Assembly (NCBI GenBank): GCA_002435875.1
Contig: DIVN01000179.1
Span: forward strand, 1-6,662
Reading direction: 5' to 3'
Source of the DNA: Anaerolineales bacterium UBA6131
GTDB taxonomy: Bacteria; Chloroflexota; Anaerolineae; UBA2200
Length of the DNA: 6,662 nucleotides
The position numbers were made by a program, and so were the translations under genes. Positions within the stretch are counted from its first letter, which is position 1. Every line of letters starts with the position of its first letter. Below the pieces are notes generated by a model. That model was not told where the DNA came from. It saw only the letters and a list, made by a program, of their open reading frames with translations, and made no database searches. Positions 1 through 5,110 of this stretch are shown one piece after another.

Positions 1-683
1 GCACCCTCCCTCACTGCTCTCAACACGGCCTGAACGTCGACCACCTTTGTGCCGGCGATGGCATCCACTCCACGGTCGAACAGGATCGGCGAGAGCGGAG
101 TGCTTGCCCCAAGCACGATCACAAAAGCGTCCGGGCGGCATAGCGCGACGAGGCTGTCGAAGGTGTGGTTGAGGAGCGAGGTGCCAGTGAGCGCTACCAC
201 ATCGGCCTGGGGCAGAATCTCCGACGCGCTCGCCGCAGCAAGATCCCCGGGGCGGGGATTGAGCTCCAGCACCCAGCAATCCTTCGCTGCCCCACGTACG
301 CGCTCTACGAAAGGAAAGTGCCCCACGATCGCCACACACCTGCTGGCCCCCCGTTGCAGAATCACCTCTTCGGCGTTCATATCCGTACAGATAGATTCGT
401 CCACTTCAAGCAGTGCATTGAAGGCAGCCATGCCGATGCTCGCCTCCAGGACTCGAAGCGAGTGGAGCCACTCCGCCAGTTCTCGGCCACTATGTTCGTG
501 GAGACGACCAGGCCAACGAACCGGTGGGCTGTCGTCGTGGTTTTCAGCGCGCAAAGTAGAGGCCAATCCACAGCGAGGCGGGTCGGTCTTCAGCACGACC
601 GCCGTCCAGAAAGCGCCGACCACAACTTCGCGCACCGGCGCGTCGGCCCTCAAGCCTGCCAGCAGCGCCTCAATGGTAGTCAC
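1..683 (-). CDS. DUF4213/DUF364 family protein (putative heavy-metal-chelation fold), 3' end beyond the window
   Basis: The minus strand is open from a GTG at 683 to the window edge, giving 227 residues with no stop; the family is about 250 residues, so little is missing. The N-terminal part (about 1-92) has VVGAFWTAVV (21-30), CGLAST (38-43) and LEASIGMAAFNALL (79-92), typical of DUF4213. The C-terminal part (about 95-227) has VGHFPFV (120-126), LELNPRPGDL (139-148), LPQADVVALTGTSLLNHT (157-174), LGASTPLSP (191-199) and GVDAIAGTKVVD (205-216), typical of the Rossmann-like DUF364 domain. The family is described as a putative metal-chelating fold; its reaction is unknown. The GTG start overlaps the end of the padR gene by 14 bases and has an AGGAGG-type ribosome binding site inside that gene, so the two are translationally coupled and share one mRNA. 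The metal link fits the neighbouring cofactor genes. Family assignment is firm; function is not. Confidence 0.85.
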   Translation of the reverse strand, partial: MTTIEALLAGLRADAPVREVVVGAFWTAVVLKTDPPRCGLASTLRAENHDDSPPVRWPGRLHEHSGRELAEWLHSLRVLEASIGMAAFNALLEVDESICTDMNAEEVILQRGASRCVAIVGHFPFVERVRGAAKDCWVLELNPRPGDLAAASASEILPQADVVALTGTSLLNHTFDSLVALCRPDAFVIVLGASTPLSPILFDRGVDAIAGTKVVDVQAVLRAVREG

Positions 684-1065
684 CCTCGCCCTCCTCCATA
701 TGCAGGGCATAGCTTGCGAGAATGCGATCGACCATCTGACGCATCTCCTGCAAGTCCGCCGCCCACTGGCCAAGCACTTCGTGACCCAATTCAGTCAGAC
801 GATAAACCCGCCGCGGAGGACCCAGTGTACCCGCCTCCTCCCAGCACGAGACAACCCAACCCCGATCCTCCATCTCACGCAGCGCCCGGTAAAGGGCGCT
901 GGGCTCAATTCCTCCCAGGCCATACTCACTCAGTTGTTCAATAAGAGGATAGCCATGAGCCGGGCGATGATGAAGGAGCAGCAGCAGGGTGGGCTCCACA
1001 AACCGCATCGCAAGGCGAGAGGCTCCACCCTGCTGCCACCCGCGCCGCCGTCCTCTGCCTCTCAT
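670..1065 (-). CDS. PadR-family transcriptional regulator (PadR-1)
   Basis: This 131-residue protein has a basic N-terminus (MRGRGRRRGW) and then the PadR winged helix: FVEPTLLLLLHHRPAHGYPL (22-41), SALYRALREMEDRGWV (56-71) and GPPRRVYRLTELGHEVL (82-98). A C-terminal helix (about 99-122) would serve dimerisation. The ATG at 1065 is preferred because GGAGGG lies 6-7 bases upstream. A GTG at 1098 would add 11 residues but sits only about 6 bases from the predicted transcription start. PadR proteins are usually repressors that bind a dyad near their own promoter. This one is read divergently from a paralogous PadR gene and is the first gene of a two-gene operon with the DUF364 protein. The ligand is unknown; C74 is its only cysteine. 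Confidence 0.9.
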   Translation of the reverse strand: MRGRGRRRGWQQGGASRLAMRFVEPTLLLLLHHRPAHGYPLIEQLSEYGLGGIEPSALYRALREMEDRGWVVSCWEEAGTLGPPRRVYRLTELGHEVLGQWAADLQEMRQMVDRILASYALHMEEGEGDYH

Positions 1066-1110
1066 TCCGTTCCCTCCAAAATGATGAGCCTTGCCCACAT
1101 CTCACAATTC

Positions 1111-1139
1111 AGTATAGCACACTAGATGTAGTTTGTCAA
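1111..1139 (-). promoter_or_regulatory. Sigma-70 promoter of PadR-1/DUF364 operon
   Basis: On the minus strand there is a perfect -35 TTGACA (1139-1134), a 17-base spacer and a -10 TATACT (1116-1111) preceded by TGC, which makes an extended -10. Transcription should start near 1104, leaving a leader of about 39 bases before the ATG at 1065. This is one of the best promoter matches in the window. Confidence 0.75.
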
Positions 1140-1160
1140 TAGGCAACTTGCTGTTATTAG

Positions 1161-1195
1161 CAAGCTACTAGTATTCGCGAATTACCAGTAACTTG
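1161..1195. promoter_or_regulatory. Candidate PadR operator: 13-bp imperfect dyad between divergent promoters
   Basis: The arms CAAGCTACTAGTA (1161-1173) and TACCAGTAACTTG (1183-1195) are inverted repeats with 11 of 13 pairs, separated by 9 bases. The palindrome ATTCGCGAAT (1173-1182) lies in the centre. The right arm enters the -35 box of the PadR-2 promoter at 1193. A further half-site, AACTTG at 1145-1150, forms a second dyad CTTGCT/AGCAAG (1147-1152 and 1159-1164) with the left arm, and this reaches towards the -35 box of the PadR-1 promoter. Three AACTTG-type half-sites between two promoters suggest cooperative control of both. Assignment to PadR is inferred from position. Confidence 0.55.
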
Positions 1196-1221
1196 ACAAA
1201 ACGAATAATATATGGTAGCAT
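1193..1221 (+). promoter_or_regulatory. Sigma-70 promoter of PadR-2 (probable original promoter of the cofactor operon)
   Basis: TTGACA (1193-1198) is a perfect -35 box. It is followed by a 17-base spacer and TAGCAT (1216-1221), a 4-of-6 -10 box preceded by TGG, so also an extended -10. Transcription should start near 1228, about 40 bases before the PadR-2 ATG. Before the insertion sequence arrived, transcription from here could have run on into the NifX-like genes. Confidence 0.65.
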
Positions 1222-1236
1222 CTATATGCAAGATGC
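1218..1236. repeat. Small dyad over the PadR-2 transcription start, possible second operator
   Basis: GCATCT (1218-1223) and AGATGC (1231-1236) are perfect 6-bp inverted repeats around a 7-base spacer. They overlap the -10 box and the predicted start site, where a bound repressor would block initiation. A further GATGCA occurs at 1244-1249. Position is suggestive, but the arms are short. Confidence 0.35.
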
Positions 1237-1267
1237 AAATAGCGATGCACTGAAAGGAGTCGGGACG

Positions 1268-1702
1268 ATGCCCAATGGTCGTCGCCGCAACAGAGAGGGC
1301 GCACAAACGTGCCCCAGACACATAGACCGTTTCCTGGAGCCATGCCTGCTCTTGCTCGTGCACTGCAGCGAAATCCACGGATACGAACTTGTGGATGGAC
1401 TGAACCCTTTCGGTTTTGAGCAGAATCCAGTCGATTCGAGCACGATCTACCGATTCCTGCGCGAACTTGAGGATCGAGGCTTCGTGAGCTCGCGTTGGGA
1501 CACCAGCAACGCAGGCCCTGCTCGCCGCGTTTATCAGACCACGGAGCAAGGACACCAATACCTCGCCATGTGGGTGCGCGACCTGCGCGAGACCGACCGG
1601 GTGCTCCATCATTTCCTTGATACCTACGACGTGCACATGCACGCGCACAAACGACAGATTTCTGGTGAGATGCCTGGCAATTCGCCGCTGCCCATAGCAT
1701 GA
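1268..1702 (+). CDS. PadR-family transcriptional regulator (PadR-2)
   Basis: This 144-residue protein is a paralogue of the divergent PadR. They share FxEPxLLLLxH, HGYxL, YRxLRExEDRGxV, GPxRRVYxxTExGH and a C-terminal LxxYxxHM. The winged helix spans about 22-100 and the dimerisation helix about 101-125. Unlike PadR-1 it has cysteines at 15, 26 and 33 and a histidine-rich stretch (H114, H115, then HMHAH at 123-127), so binding of a metal or redox ligand is possible, though this is inference. The ATG at 1268 follows AAAGGAG by 8-9 bases. A longer reading from a TTG at 1193 is rejected because it would begin inside the -35 box. Its stop lies 36 bases before the target duplication of the insertion sequence. 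Without the element it would be 50 bp upstream of NifX-like protein 1, so it was probably the first gene of that operon. Confidence 0.9.
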   Translation: MPNGRRRNREGAQTCPRHIDRFLEPCLLLLVHCSEIHGYELVDGLNPFGFEQNPVDSSTIYRFLRELEDRGFVSSRWDTSNAGPARRVYQTTEQGHQYLAMWVRDLRETDRVLHHFLDTYDVHMHAHKRQISGEMPGNSPLPIA

Positions 1703-1734
1703 CAGCGGATTAGCATGTCCTTTCCACAAATACT

Positions 1735-1738
1735 CTAC
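1735..1738. repeat. Target-site duplication CTAC, left copy
   Basis: CTAC abuts the left terminal inverted repeat and recurs directly after the right one at 3328-3331. Four bases is the usual duplication length for IS701-family elements. The family preference is YTAR-like; this site keeps the TA core but ends in C. Confidence 0.7.
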
Positions 1739-1760
1739 CTCGACAATGTTGGATTCGGTT
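1739..1760 (+). repeat. Left terminal inverted repeat of the IS
   Basis: It begins CTCGACAATGTTGGATT and matches the reverse complement of 3306-3327 at 20 of 22 positions, differing at 1751 and 1756. Outside it the two flanks match only as the direct CTAC repeat, which fixes the boundary. Confidence 0.85.
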
Positions 1761-1778
1761 CTTGAGGTCGACCGAATC
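1752..1778 (+). repeat. Hairpin-forming inverted repeat at the left IS end
   Basis: GATTCGGT (1752-1759) and ACCGAATC (1771-1778) are perfect 8-bp complements around an 11-base loop. The stem includes the inner part of the terminal repeat. Such a subterminal hairpin could shield the transposase start from read-through mRNA or help transposase recognition. No T-run follows, so it is not a standard terminator. Confidence 0.5.
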
Positions 1779-1818
1779 GTGAGTTCTGATTATCATCCGG
1801 TTACAGACAGCGCGCCGC

Positions 1819-3312
1819 ATGCTGAACAGGATGATAGAACCGATGGATGCCAGAGAAGCGACGGACATCTATGAAGCGAGCCGCTGGGGGCTGTCCCAGG
1901 AAGCGATTGTGGATTTGGGCGACCGGCTGCGCCGAACTTGGTCTCGCTTTCGGGCTTGCTTCAAGACCAAGACGCGCGATGCCAGCGAACATGCCTGGAC
2001 CTACCTGCGAGGTCTGGTCGGTATGGACACCAAACGGAACTACGCCAATATCGCTCGCCGGGTGAATGGTCACCAGGACGATGGGCAGAATGTACAGCAG
2101 TTCATGTCCGATTCGCCCTGGTCGGCGCAAGCGGTGATCCGGCAGGTTCAGGAGGAGATCAAGGCCACTCCCGAGTTGAGGCGCGGTGGCGTCCTGCTCC
2201 TGGACGAAAGTGCCGATGAGAAGGCGGGCCCAGACAGCGCTGGCGCTGGTCGGCAGCACAACGGCCGGCTGGGCAAAGTCGAGATGAGCCAGGTGGGCGT
2301 GTTTCTGGCCTTCTACAAGGATGTGGTGTGGACCTGGGTGGATGGCGAGTTGTTCCTGCCCCAACACTGGTTTGCGGCGGATATGGCCAAGGCCCGTCGG
2401 CGGGCCGGCGTGCCCCAAGAGCGCCAGTTTGCGACCAAGATCGAGTTGGGCTGGTGCATGATCCAACGGGTCAAAGCGAATGGCTTGCCCTTCGAGGCGG
2501 TGGCGTGCGATGACTTGTATGGTCGTAGCGGCTGGCTGCGGCGAGAAATGGATGGCGACCAGATTGTCTACATGGCCGAAGTGCCCGAAAGCACGCTGGT
2601 GTACTTGACCAAGCCGGAGTTTGGGATTGCGCCGGCTCAACCGGGCCACCGTGGACGGCCAGCCATACGGCTCAAGGTGTTGAGCGCGGACAAGCCGGTG
2701 ACCGTGCGGCAGGTGGCGGGTCAGGCGGACACCCTGTTTCAGCGGGTTCGCGTGCGCAGCACCGAGCGAGGGGAGATGGATGACCCGTTTGCCATGCGCC
2801 GGGTGTGGACAATCCGCGACGACGAGTTGGCGGAAGAATGGCTGGTCATCCGGCACGAATATGGACAGCGTTACAGCTACGCCTTGAGCAATGCCCCGGC
2901 TGCTACGTCGCGAGAGCGTCTGGCCTGGCTGAAGTGTGTCCGCCACTTTGTGGAGCGGGCGAATCAGGAAGCCAAGTCGGAGACGGGATGGGATGAGTTG
3001 CAGGCGCAGAAGTACCGAGCCTGGGAGCACCATCTGGCCATGACAATCCTGGCCACCTGGTTCATCGCTCAAACCAAGCATGAGTGGGCGCTGACTTATC
3101 GCCGTGACCCTGAATTGGCTCAACAATTGGAGTTGGACGCACTGCCTGCCCTGTCGGTGAACAACGTGCGAGAGCTGCTGCGGGCCACGATGCCCTTGCC
3201 GCAGTTGTCGCCGGAACAGGCTACACAGTTGGTGGTCAAACACCTGGTCAATCGCTCCCGTTCAACTCAGAGTCGCTTACGAGCCCAGCGCAAAGCGCGC
3301 GGGCCAACCTAA
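1819..3312 (+). CDS. IS701-family transposase (DDE superfamily endonuclease)
   Basis: This 497-residue protein cuts and rejoins DNA at the IS ends. Catalytic candidates are D129 in LLLDESADEK, D230 in VACDDLYG and the E near 383 in ERANQEAKSETGW, all present, so the DDE triad looks intact. Other family marks are the N-terminal YLRGLVGMDTKRN (about 62-74), QQFMSDSPW (about 93-101), RQHNGRLGKVEMSQVGVFLA (144-163), the LFLPQHWF segment (177-184) and the C-terminal WEHHLAMTILATWF (about 401-414). It is slightly longer than most IS701 transposases because of extra C-terminal sequence (about 425-497). The first ATG is used. No clear ribosome binding site precedes it, and ATGs at 1831 and 1843 are alternatives. 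The stop lies inside the right terminal repeat. Confidence 0.92.
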   Translation: MLNRMIEPMDAREATDIYEASRWGLSQEAIVDLGDRLRRTWSRFRACFKTKTRDASEHAWTYLRGLVGMDTKRNYANIARRVNGHQDDGQNVQQFMSDSPWSAQAVIRQVQEEIKATPELRRGGVLLLDESADEKAGPDSAGAGRQHNGRLGKVEMSQVGVFLAFYKDVVWTWVDGELFLPQHWFAADMAKARRRAGVPQERQFATKIELGWCMIQRVKANGLPFEAVACDDLYGRSGWLRREMDGDQIVYMAEVPESTLVYLTKPEFGIAPAQPGHRGRPAIRLKVLSADKPVTVRQVAGQADTLFQRVRVRSTERGEMDDPFAMRRVWTIRDDELAEEWLVIRHEYGQRYSYALSNAPAATSRERLAWLKCVRHFVERANQEAKSETGWDELQAQKYRAWEHHLAMTILATWFIAQTKHEWALTYRRDPELAQQLELDALPALSVNNVRELLRATMPLPQLSPEQATQLVVKHLVNRSRSTQSRLRAQRKARGPT

Positions 3313-3327
3313 TCTAACATTGTCGAG
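3306..3327 (-). repeat. Right terminal inverted repeat of the IS
   Basis: It ends in AACATTGTCGAG and is the inverted partner of 1739-1760 (20 of 22). The transposase stop codon (3310-3312) falls within it, so the gene fills the element to its edge. Confidence 0.85.
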
Positions 3328-3331
3328 CTAC
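3328..3331. repeat. Target-site duplication CTAC, right copy
   Basis: This is the direct repeat of 1735-1738 immediately outside the right terminal repeat. Joining the two copies restores the pre-insertion sequence, in which the PadR-2 stop is 50 bp from the next ATG. Confidence 0.7.
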
Positions 3332-3333
3332 AT

Positions 3334-3338
3334 AGGAG
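3334..3338 (+). promoter_or_regulatory. Ribosome binding site of NifX-like protein 1, spared by the IS
   Basis: AGGAG lies 7 bases before the ATG at 3346 and only 6 bases beyond the IS edge. The insertion therefore leaves translation signals intact while removing everything upstream. Confidence 0.7.
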
Positions 3339-3345
3339 ATCGAAA

Positions 3346-3921
3346 ATGAAAATCGTAGTCTCAGCGCAAGGTAACACCCTGGATGCCCCGGCCAGCCCGG
3401 TGTTTGGACGATGCCCCACCTACGTCTTCGTGGACACGGATACGATGGAGTTCGAGGCCGTGCCCAACCCAGCGATGAACCAGGGTGGCGGTGCTGGTAT
3501 CCAGGCAGCGCAGTTCGTGGTGGAACATGGCGCCAAGGCGGTGCTCAGCGGCAACCTGGGGCCCAACGCCTACAATGTCCTGGAAGCGGCGGGCGTGCCC
3601 GGCTACCTCGTGCATGAAGGAACCGTGCGCCAGGCTGTAGAGGCCTTCAAGGCCAATCAACTTCAGCCAATGGGTGGAGCCAACGTTGCCGCCCACGCTG
3701 GCATGGGTGGCAGCCCAACTTCTGATCCAGGGCGTGGTATGGGAATGGGACGCGGCATGGGCAGGCGCGGCGGAGTTGGGCCCGCGATGCCAATTCAACC
3801 AGCGCCGACCGCCTCTCCGAGCGAGCCGCAGTTGGCACAATTGCGAGACAGACTCAAGAGTCTGCGTCAGCAGCTGGCCGAGACAATGGAACAGATCGAA
3901 AAACTGGAACGGGAGAGATAG
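3346..3921 (+). CDS. NifX/NifB-type dinitrogenase iron-molybdenum cofactor family protein (MTH1175-like) with Gly/Met-rich linker and coiled coil
   Basis: This 191-residue protein has an N-terminal MTH1175/NifX fold (about 1-105), marked by MKIVVSAQG, SPVFGRCPTYVFVD (17-30), GAKAVLSGNLGPNA (62-75) and EGTVRQAVEAF (91-101). This family binds metal-sulfide clusters or their precursors in the cytoplasm; NifX and NafY carry FeMo-cofactor intermediates and Orp carries a Mo-Cu-S cluster. After the core comes a Gly/Met/Arg-rich linker (about 110-146, with GMGMGRGMGRRGG at 131-143), a Pro/Ser stretch and a charged coiled coil (about 163-191). The tail resembles DUF5320-type small proteins that often accompany this family. 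C23 is the only cysteine. It lies 2 bases upstream of NifX-like protein 2, whose coiled coil is similar, so the pair may heterodimerise. It is the first cofactor gene after the IS. The cluster bound is unknown. Confidence 0.88.
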   Translation: MKIVVSAQGNTLDAPASPVFGRCPTYVFVDTDTMEFEAVPNPAMNQGGGAGIQAAQFVVEHGAKAVLSGNLGPNAYNVLEAAGVPGYLVHEGTVRQAVEAFKANQLQPMGGANVAAHAGMGGSPTSDPGRGMGMGRGMGRRGGVGPAMPIQPAPTASPSEPQLAQLRDRLKSLRQQLAETMEQIEKLERER

Positions 3922-3923
3922 AG

Positions 3924-4412
3924 ATGCGCATCGCAGTTTCTGCAGACAGCAAGCAAGGATTGGAAAGCGTGGTCAGCCCGCACTTTGGCCGCTGCCCTCA
4001 CTACATCCTGGTAGACGTGGAGGGCCATGACGTTATGGGAGTTCACGAGGTGGACAGCCCGTTCCACGGGAACCACGAGCCTGGTCAGGTACCGGGCTTC
4101 ATCCACAGCCTCGGTGCGAACGTGATGCTGGCGGGCGGCATGGGCGGCCGCGCCATTATGTTCTTCCAGGAGCTTGGCATCGAAGGCGTAACCGGGGCAT
4201 ATGGTACCGTTCGCCAATCCGTGGAGTGGTATCTGGGCGGTCAGCTAAAAGGCGCTGCGCCCTGCAAGGAGAGCGAGGAACATGGGCACGGCACCATCCC
4301 TGCCGAAGGGGAGTACGAGAAGGATGACCTTGGGCGGCTGCGCGAGGAAGCAGAGATGCTTCGCCAGCAGATGGACGAGGTCGCCAATCGGCTGAGCCGG
4401 TTGGACCAATAG
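3924..4412 (+). CDS. NifX/MTH1175-like cofactor-binding protein, second copy, with C-terminal coiled coil
   Basis: This 162-residue paralogue of the preceding protein belongs to the same dinitrogenase iron-molybdenum cofactor family. The core has MRIAVSAD, SPHFGRCPHYILVD (18-31), NHEPGQVPGFIHSLGANVML (50-69), AGGMGGRAIMFFQELGIE (70-87) and GAYGTVRQSVEWYLGG (91-106). The NHEPG and AGGMGGRA segments are hallmarks of the MTH1175/Orp branch and are absent from copy 1. C24 and C114 plus several histidines (H20, H26, H36, H41, H48, H51) could coordinate metal. A coiled coil (about 133-162) shares the LRxxxxxLRQQxxE pattern with copy 1. The ATG follows the previous stop by 2 bases, with a GGGAGAG site inside the upstream gene, so translation is coupled. 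This is the better candidate for the cluster-carrying protein; the cluster is unknown. Confidence 0.9.
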   Translation: MRIAVSADSKQGLESVVSPHFGRCPHYILVDVEGHDVMGVHEVDSPFHGNHEPGQVPGFIHSLGANVMLAGGMGGRAIMFFQELGIEGVTGAYGTVRQSVEWYLGGQLKGAAPCKESEEHGHGTIPAEGEYEKDDLGRLREEAEMLRQQMDEVANRLSRLDQ

Positions 4413-4436
4413 CGCCAAATAAAAGGAGAAGCGACC

Positions 4437-4643
4437 ATGGGTAGAGGAAAAGGTGGTGGACAAGGTGGTGGAGGCGGCCGGGGCCAGGGACAAGGGCCCG
4501 GACGTATGGGCGGCGGGACAGGCGCTGGCCCGGGCGGAGACTGCGTCTGCCCTAGTTGCGGGCACAAGGTGCCGCACCAGGTTGGACAGCCCTGCAACAA
4601 GCGCAAGTGCCCCAAATGCGGGGCAACCATGACCCGGGAGTAA
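4437..4643 (+). CDS. Gly-rich zinc-ribbon miniprotein
   Basis: This 68-residue protein has two parts. Residues 1-34 are almost entirely Gly, Arg, Gln and Pro. Residues 36-68 hold a zinc-ribbon or rubredoxin-like core with CxCPSC (36-41), VPHQVGQPC (45-53) and CPKCGATMTRE (58-68). The four Cys of the two CPxC knuckles (C38, C41, C58, C61) would bind zinc or iron; C36 and C53 are extra. Small proteins ending in this CPxCGxxMxRE pattern recur next to MTH1175-type genes in anaerobes, but no function is known to me. The ATG has a strong AAGGAG 8 bases upstream and starts 24 bases after the preceding stop. The Gly-rich half resembles the linker of NifX-like protein 1, hinting at interaction in one complex. 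Probably a metal-binding or partner-docking accessory. Confidence 0.8.
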   Translation: MGRGKGGGQGGGGGRGQGQGPGRMGGGTGAGPGGDCVCPSCGHKVPHQVGQPCNKRKCPKCGATMTRE

Positions 4644-4661
4644 CATCGGCAGGATGCACTT

Positions 4662-4694
4662 CTGTCCCTGGCGGGCAGGTGTGCTGCACCCCTG
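4662..4694 (+). other. Two overlapping hairpins in the zinc-ribbon/IscU intergenic leader
   Basis: In the 93-base gap, CTGTCC (4662-4667) can pair with GGGCAG (4673-4678) allowing one G-U. Alternatively CAGGTGTG (4676-4683) can pair with CACCCCTG (4687-4694) apart from one mismatch. The two share 4676-4678 and exclude each other. No T-run follows, so this is not a standard terminator; it may be an mRNA stability or processing site, or chance in GC-rich sequence. Confidence 0.25.
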
Positions 4695-4736
4695 TGCGAG
4701 AAGCCGAGCACTCCAAACAGAGAGGAAACGAAACAC

Positions 4737-5099
4737 GTGCACTACTCGACTAGGGCGCTTGATTTGGCGCGCAATCCGAAAAACCTCGGCCGCATAGAGG
4801 CCGCCGATGCGCAGGCTATCGTCACGGGTCCGTGTGGCGATACTATGGAGGTTTACCTGAGGCTGAATGGCACCGGAATCCTGGAGGCTACCTTCGTGAC
4901 GGATGGTTGTGAATCGTCCCTGGCCTGCGGCAATATGCTGATGGCGATGGTACAGGGCACGACTCTGGAAGACGCTGGCAAGATTCAGCCCGAAGATATC
5001 ATCAAGGCGTTGGATGGCTTGCCTGAAGATAGTGCCCACTGCGCGGAGTTGGCTGTGAATACGCTTCGCAAGGCAATCGCGCATCTGGACCATCCGTAG
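4737..5099 (+). CDS. IscU/NifU-N-like iron-sulfur cluster assembly scaffold
   Basis: This 120-residue protein has the IscU fold. All three cluster ligands are present: C33 with D35 in GPCGDTMEVYL (31-41), C58 in TDGCESSLACGNML (56-69) and C102 after H101 in AHCAELAVNTLRKAI (100-114). IscU builds [2Fe-2S] or [4Fe-4S] clusters from cysteine-desulfurase sulfur and hands them to apoproteins. The LPPVK loop that HscA recognises in classical IscU is replaced by LPEDS (95-99), so HscA-dependent release is unlikely. An extra cysteine, C64, lies near the active site. The start is GTG at 4737, since no ATG gives the conserved N-terminus; GAGG lies 11 bases upstream, rather distant. Its place between the NifX-like proteins and the ferredoxin ATPases suggests a dedicated scaffold for this system. 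No desulfurase is seen in the window. Confidence 0.9.
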   Translation: MHYSTRALDLARNPKNLGRIEAADAQAIVTGPCGDTMEVYLRLNGTGILEATFVTDGCESSLACGNMLMAMVQGTTLEDAGKIQPEDIIKALDGLPEDSAHCAELAVNTLRKAIAHLDHP

Positions 5100-5110
5100 C
5101 GAGGTTGTCA

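Larger units (their letters stand above)
1739..3327 (+). mobile_element. Complete IS701-family insertion sequence, 1589 bp
   Basis: The element is bounded by 22-bp terminal inverted repeats (1739-1760 and 3306-3327, 20 of 22 identical), flanked by a CTAC direct duplication, and filled by one intact DDE transposase gene. Its length is at the upper end of the 1.4-1.6 kb usual for IS701 elements. Intact ends, an exact duplication and an undamaged open reading frame suggest a recent and potentially active insertion. It lies between PadR-2 and the NifX-like genes without breaking any coding sequence. Its right edge is 6 bases upstream of the AGGAG that serves NifX-like protein 1. I see no convincing outward promoter in its right end. 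Confidence 0.9.

Noticed and set aside
1066..1098. GTG start for PadR-1 at 1098
   Set aside because: It would lie about 6 bases from the predicted transcription start with no ribosome binding site. The ATG at 1065 has GGAGGG at good spacing.
49..1125. Long plus-strand open frame of 358 codons across the left region
   Set aside because: It lies antisense to the DUF364 and PadR genes, which have clear family motifs, and its translation is Ser/Arg/Pro-rich with no recognisable domain: a shadow of GC-rich coding sequence.
1193..1267. Upstream-extended start for PadR-2 at a TTG
   Set aside because: The TTG is the first part of the -35 box TTGACA, so it cannot be in the mRNA from that promoter. 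The ATG at 1268 has a proper ribosome binding site.
1801..3243. 480-codon minus-strand open frame within the IS
   Set aside because: It is fully antisense to the transposase, whose DDE residues and family motifs are clear. The antisense product shows no family features.
3306..3345. Outward promoter at the right IS end
   Set aside because: TAATCT and TAACAT are weak -10 candidates without a -35 box at suitable distance, and TTGTCG has no -10 box 16-18 bases downstream.
4651..4794. Small ATG-started frame with cysteines in the gap after the zinc-ribbon gene
   Set aside because: It has no convincing ribosome binding site, overlaps the IscU-like gene out of frame and resembles no known protein.
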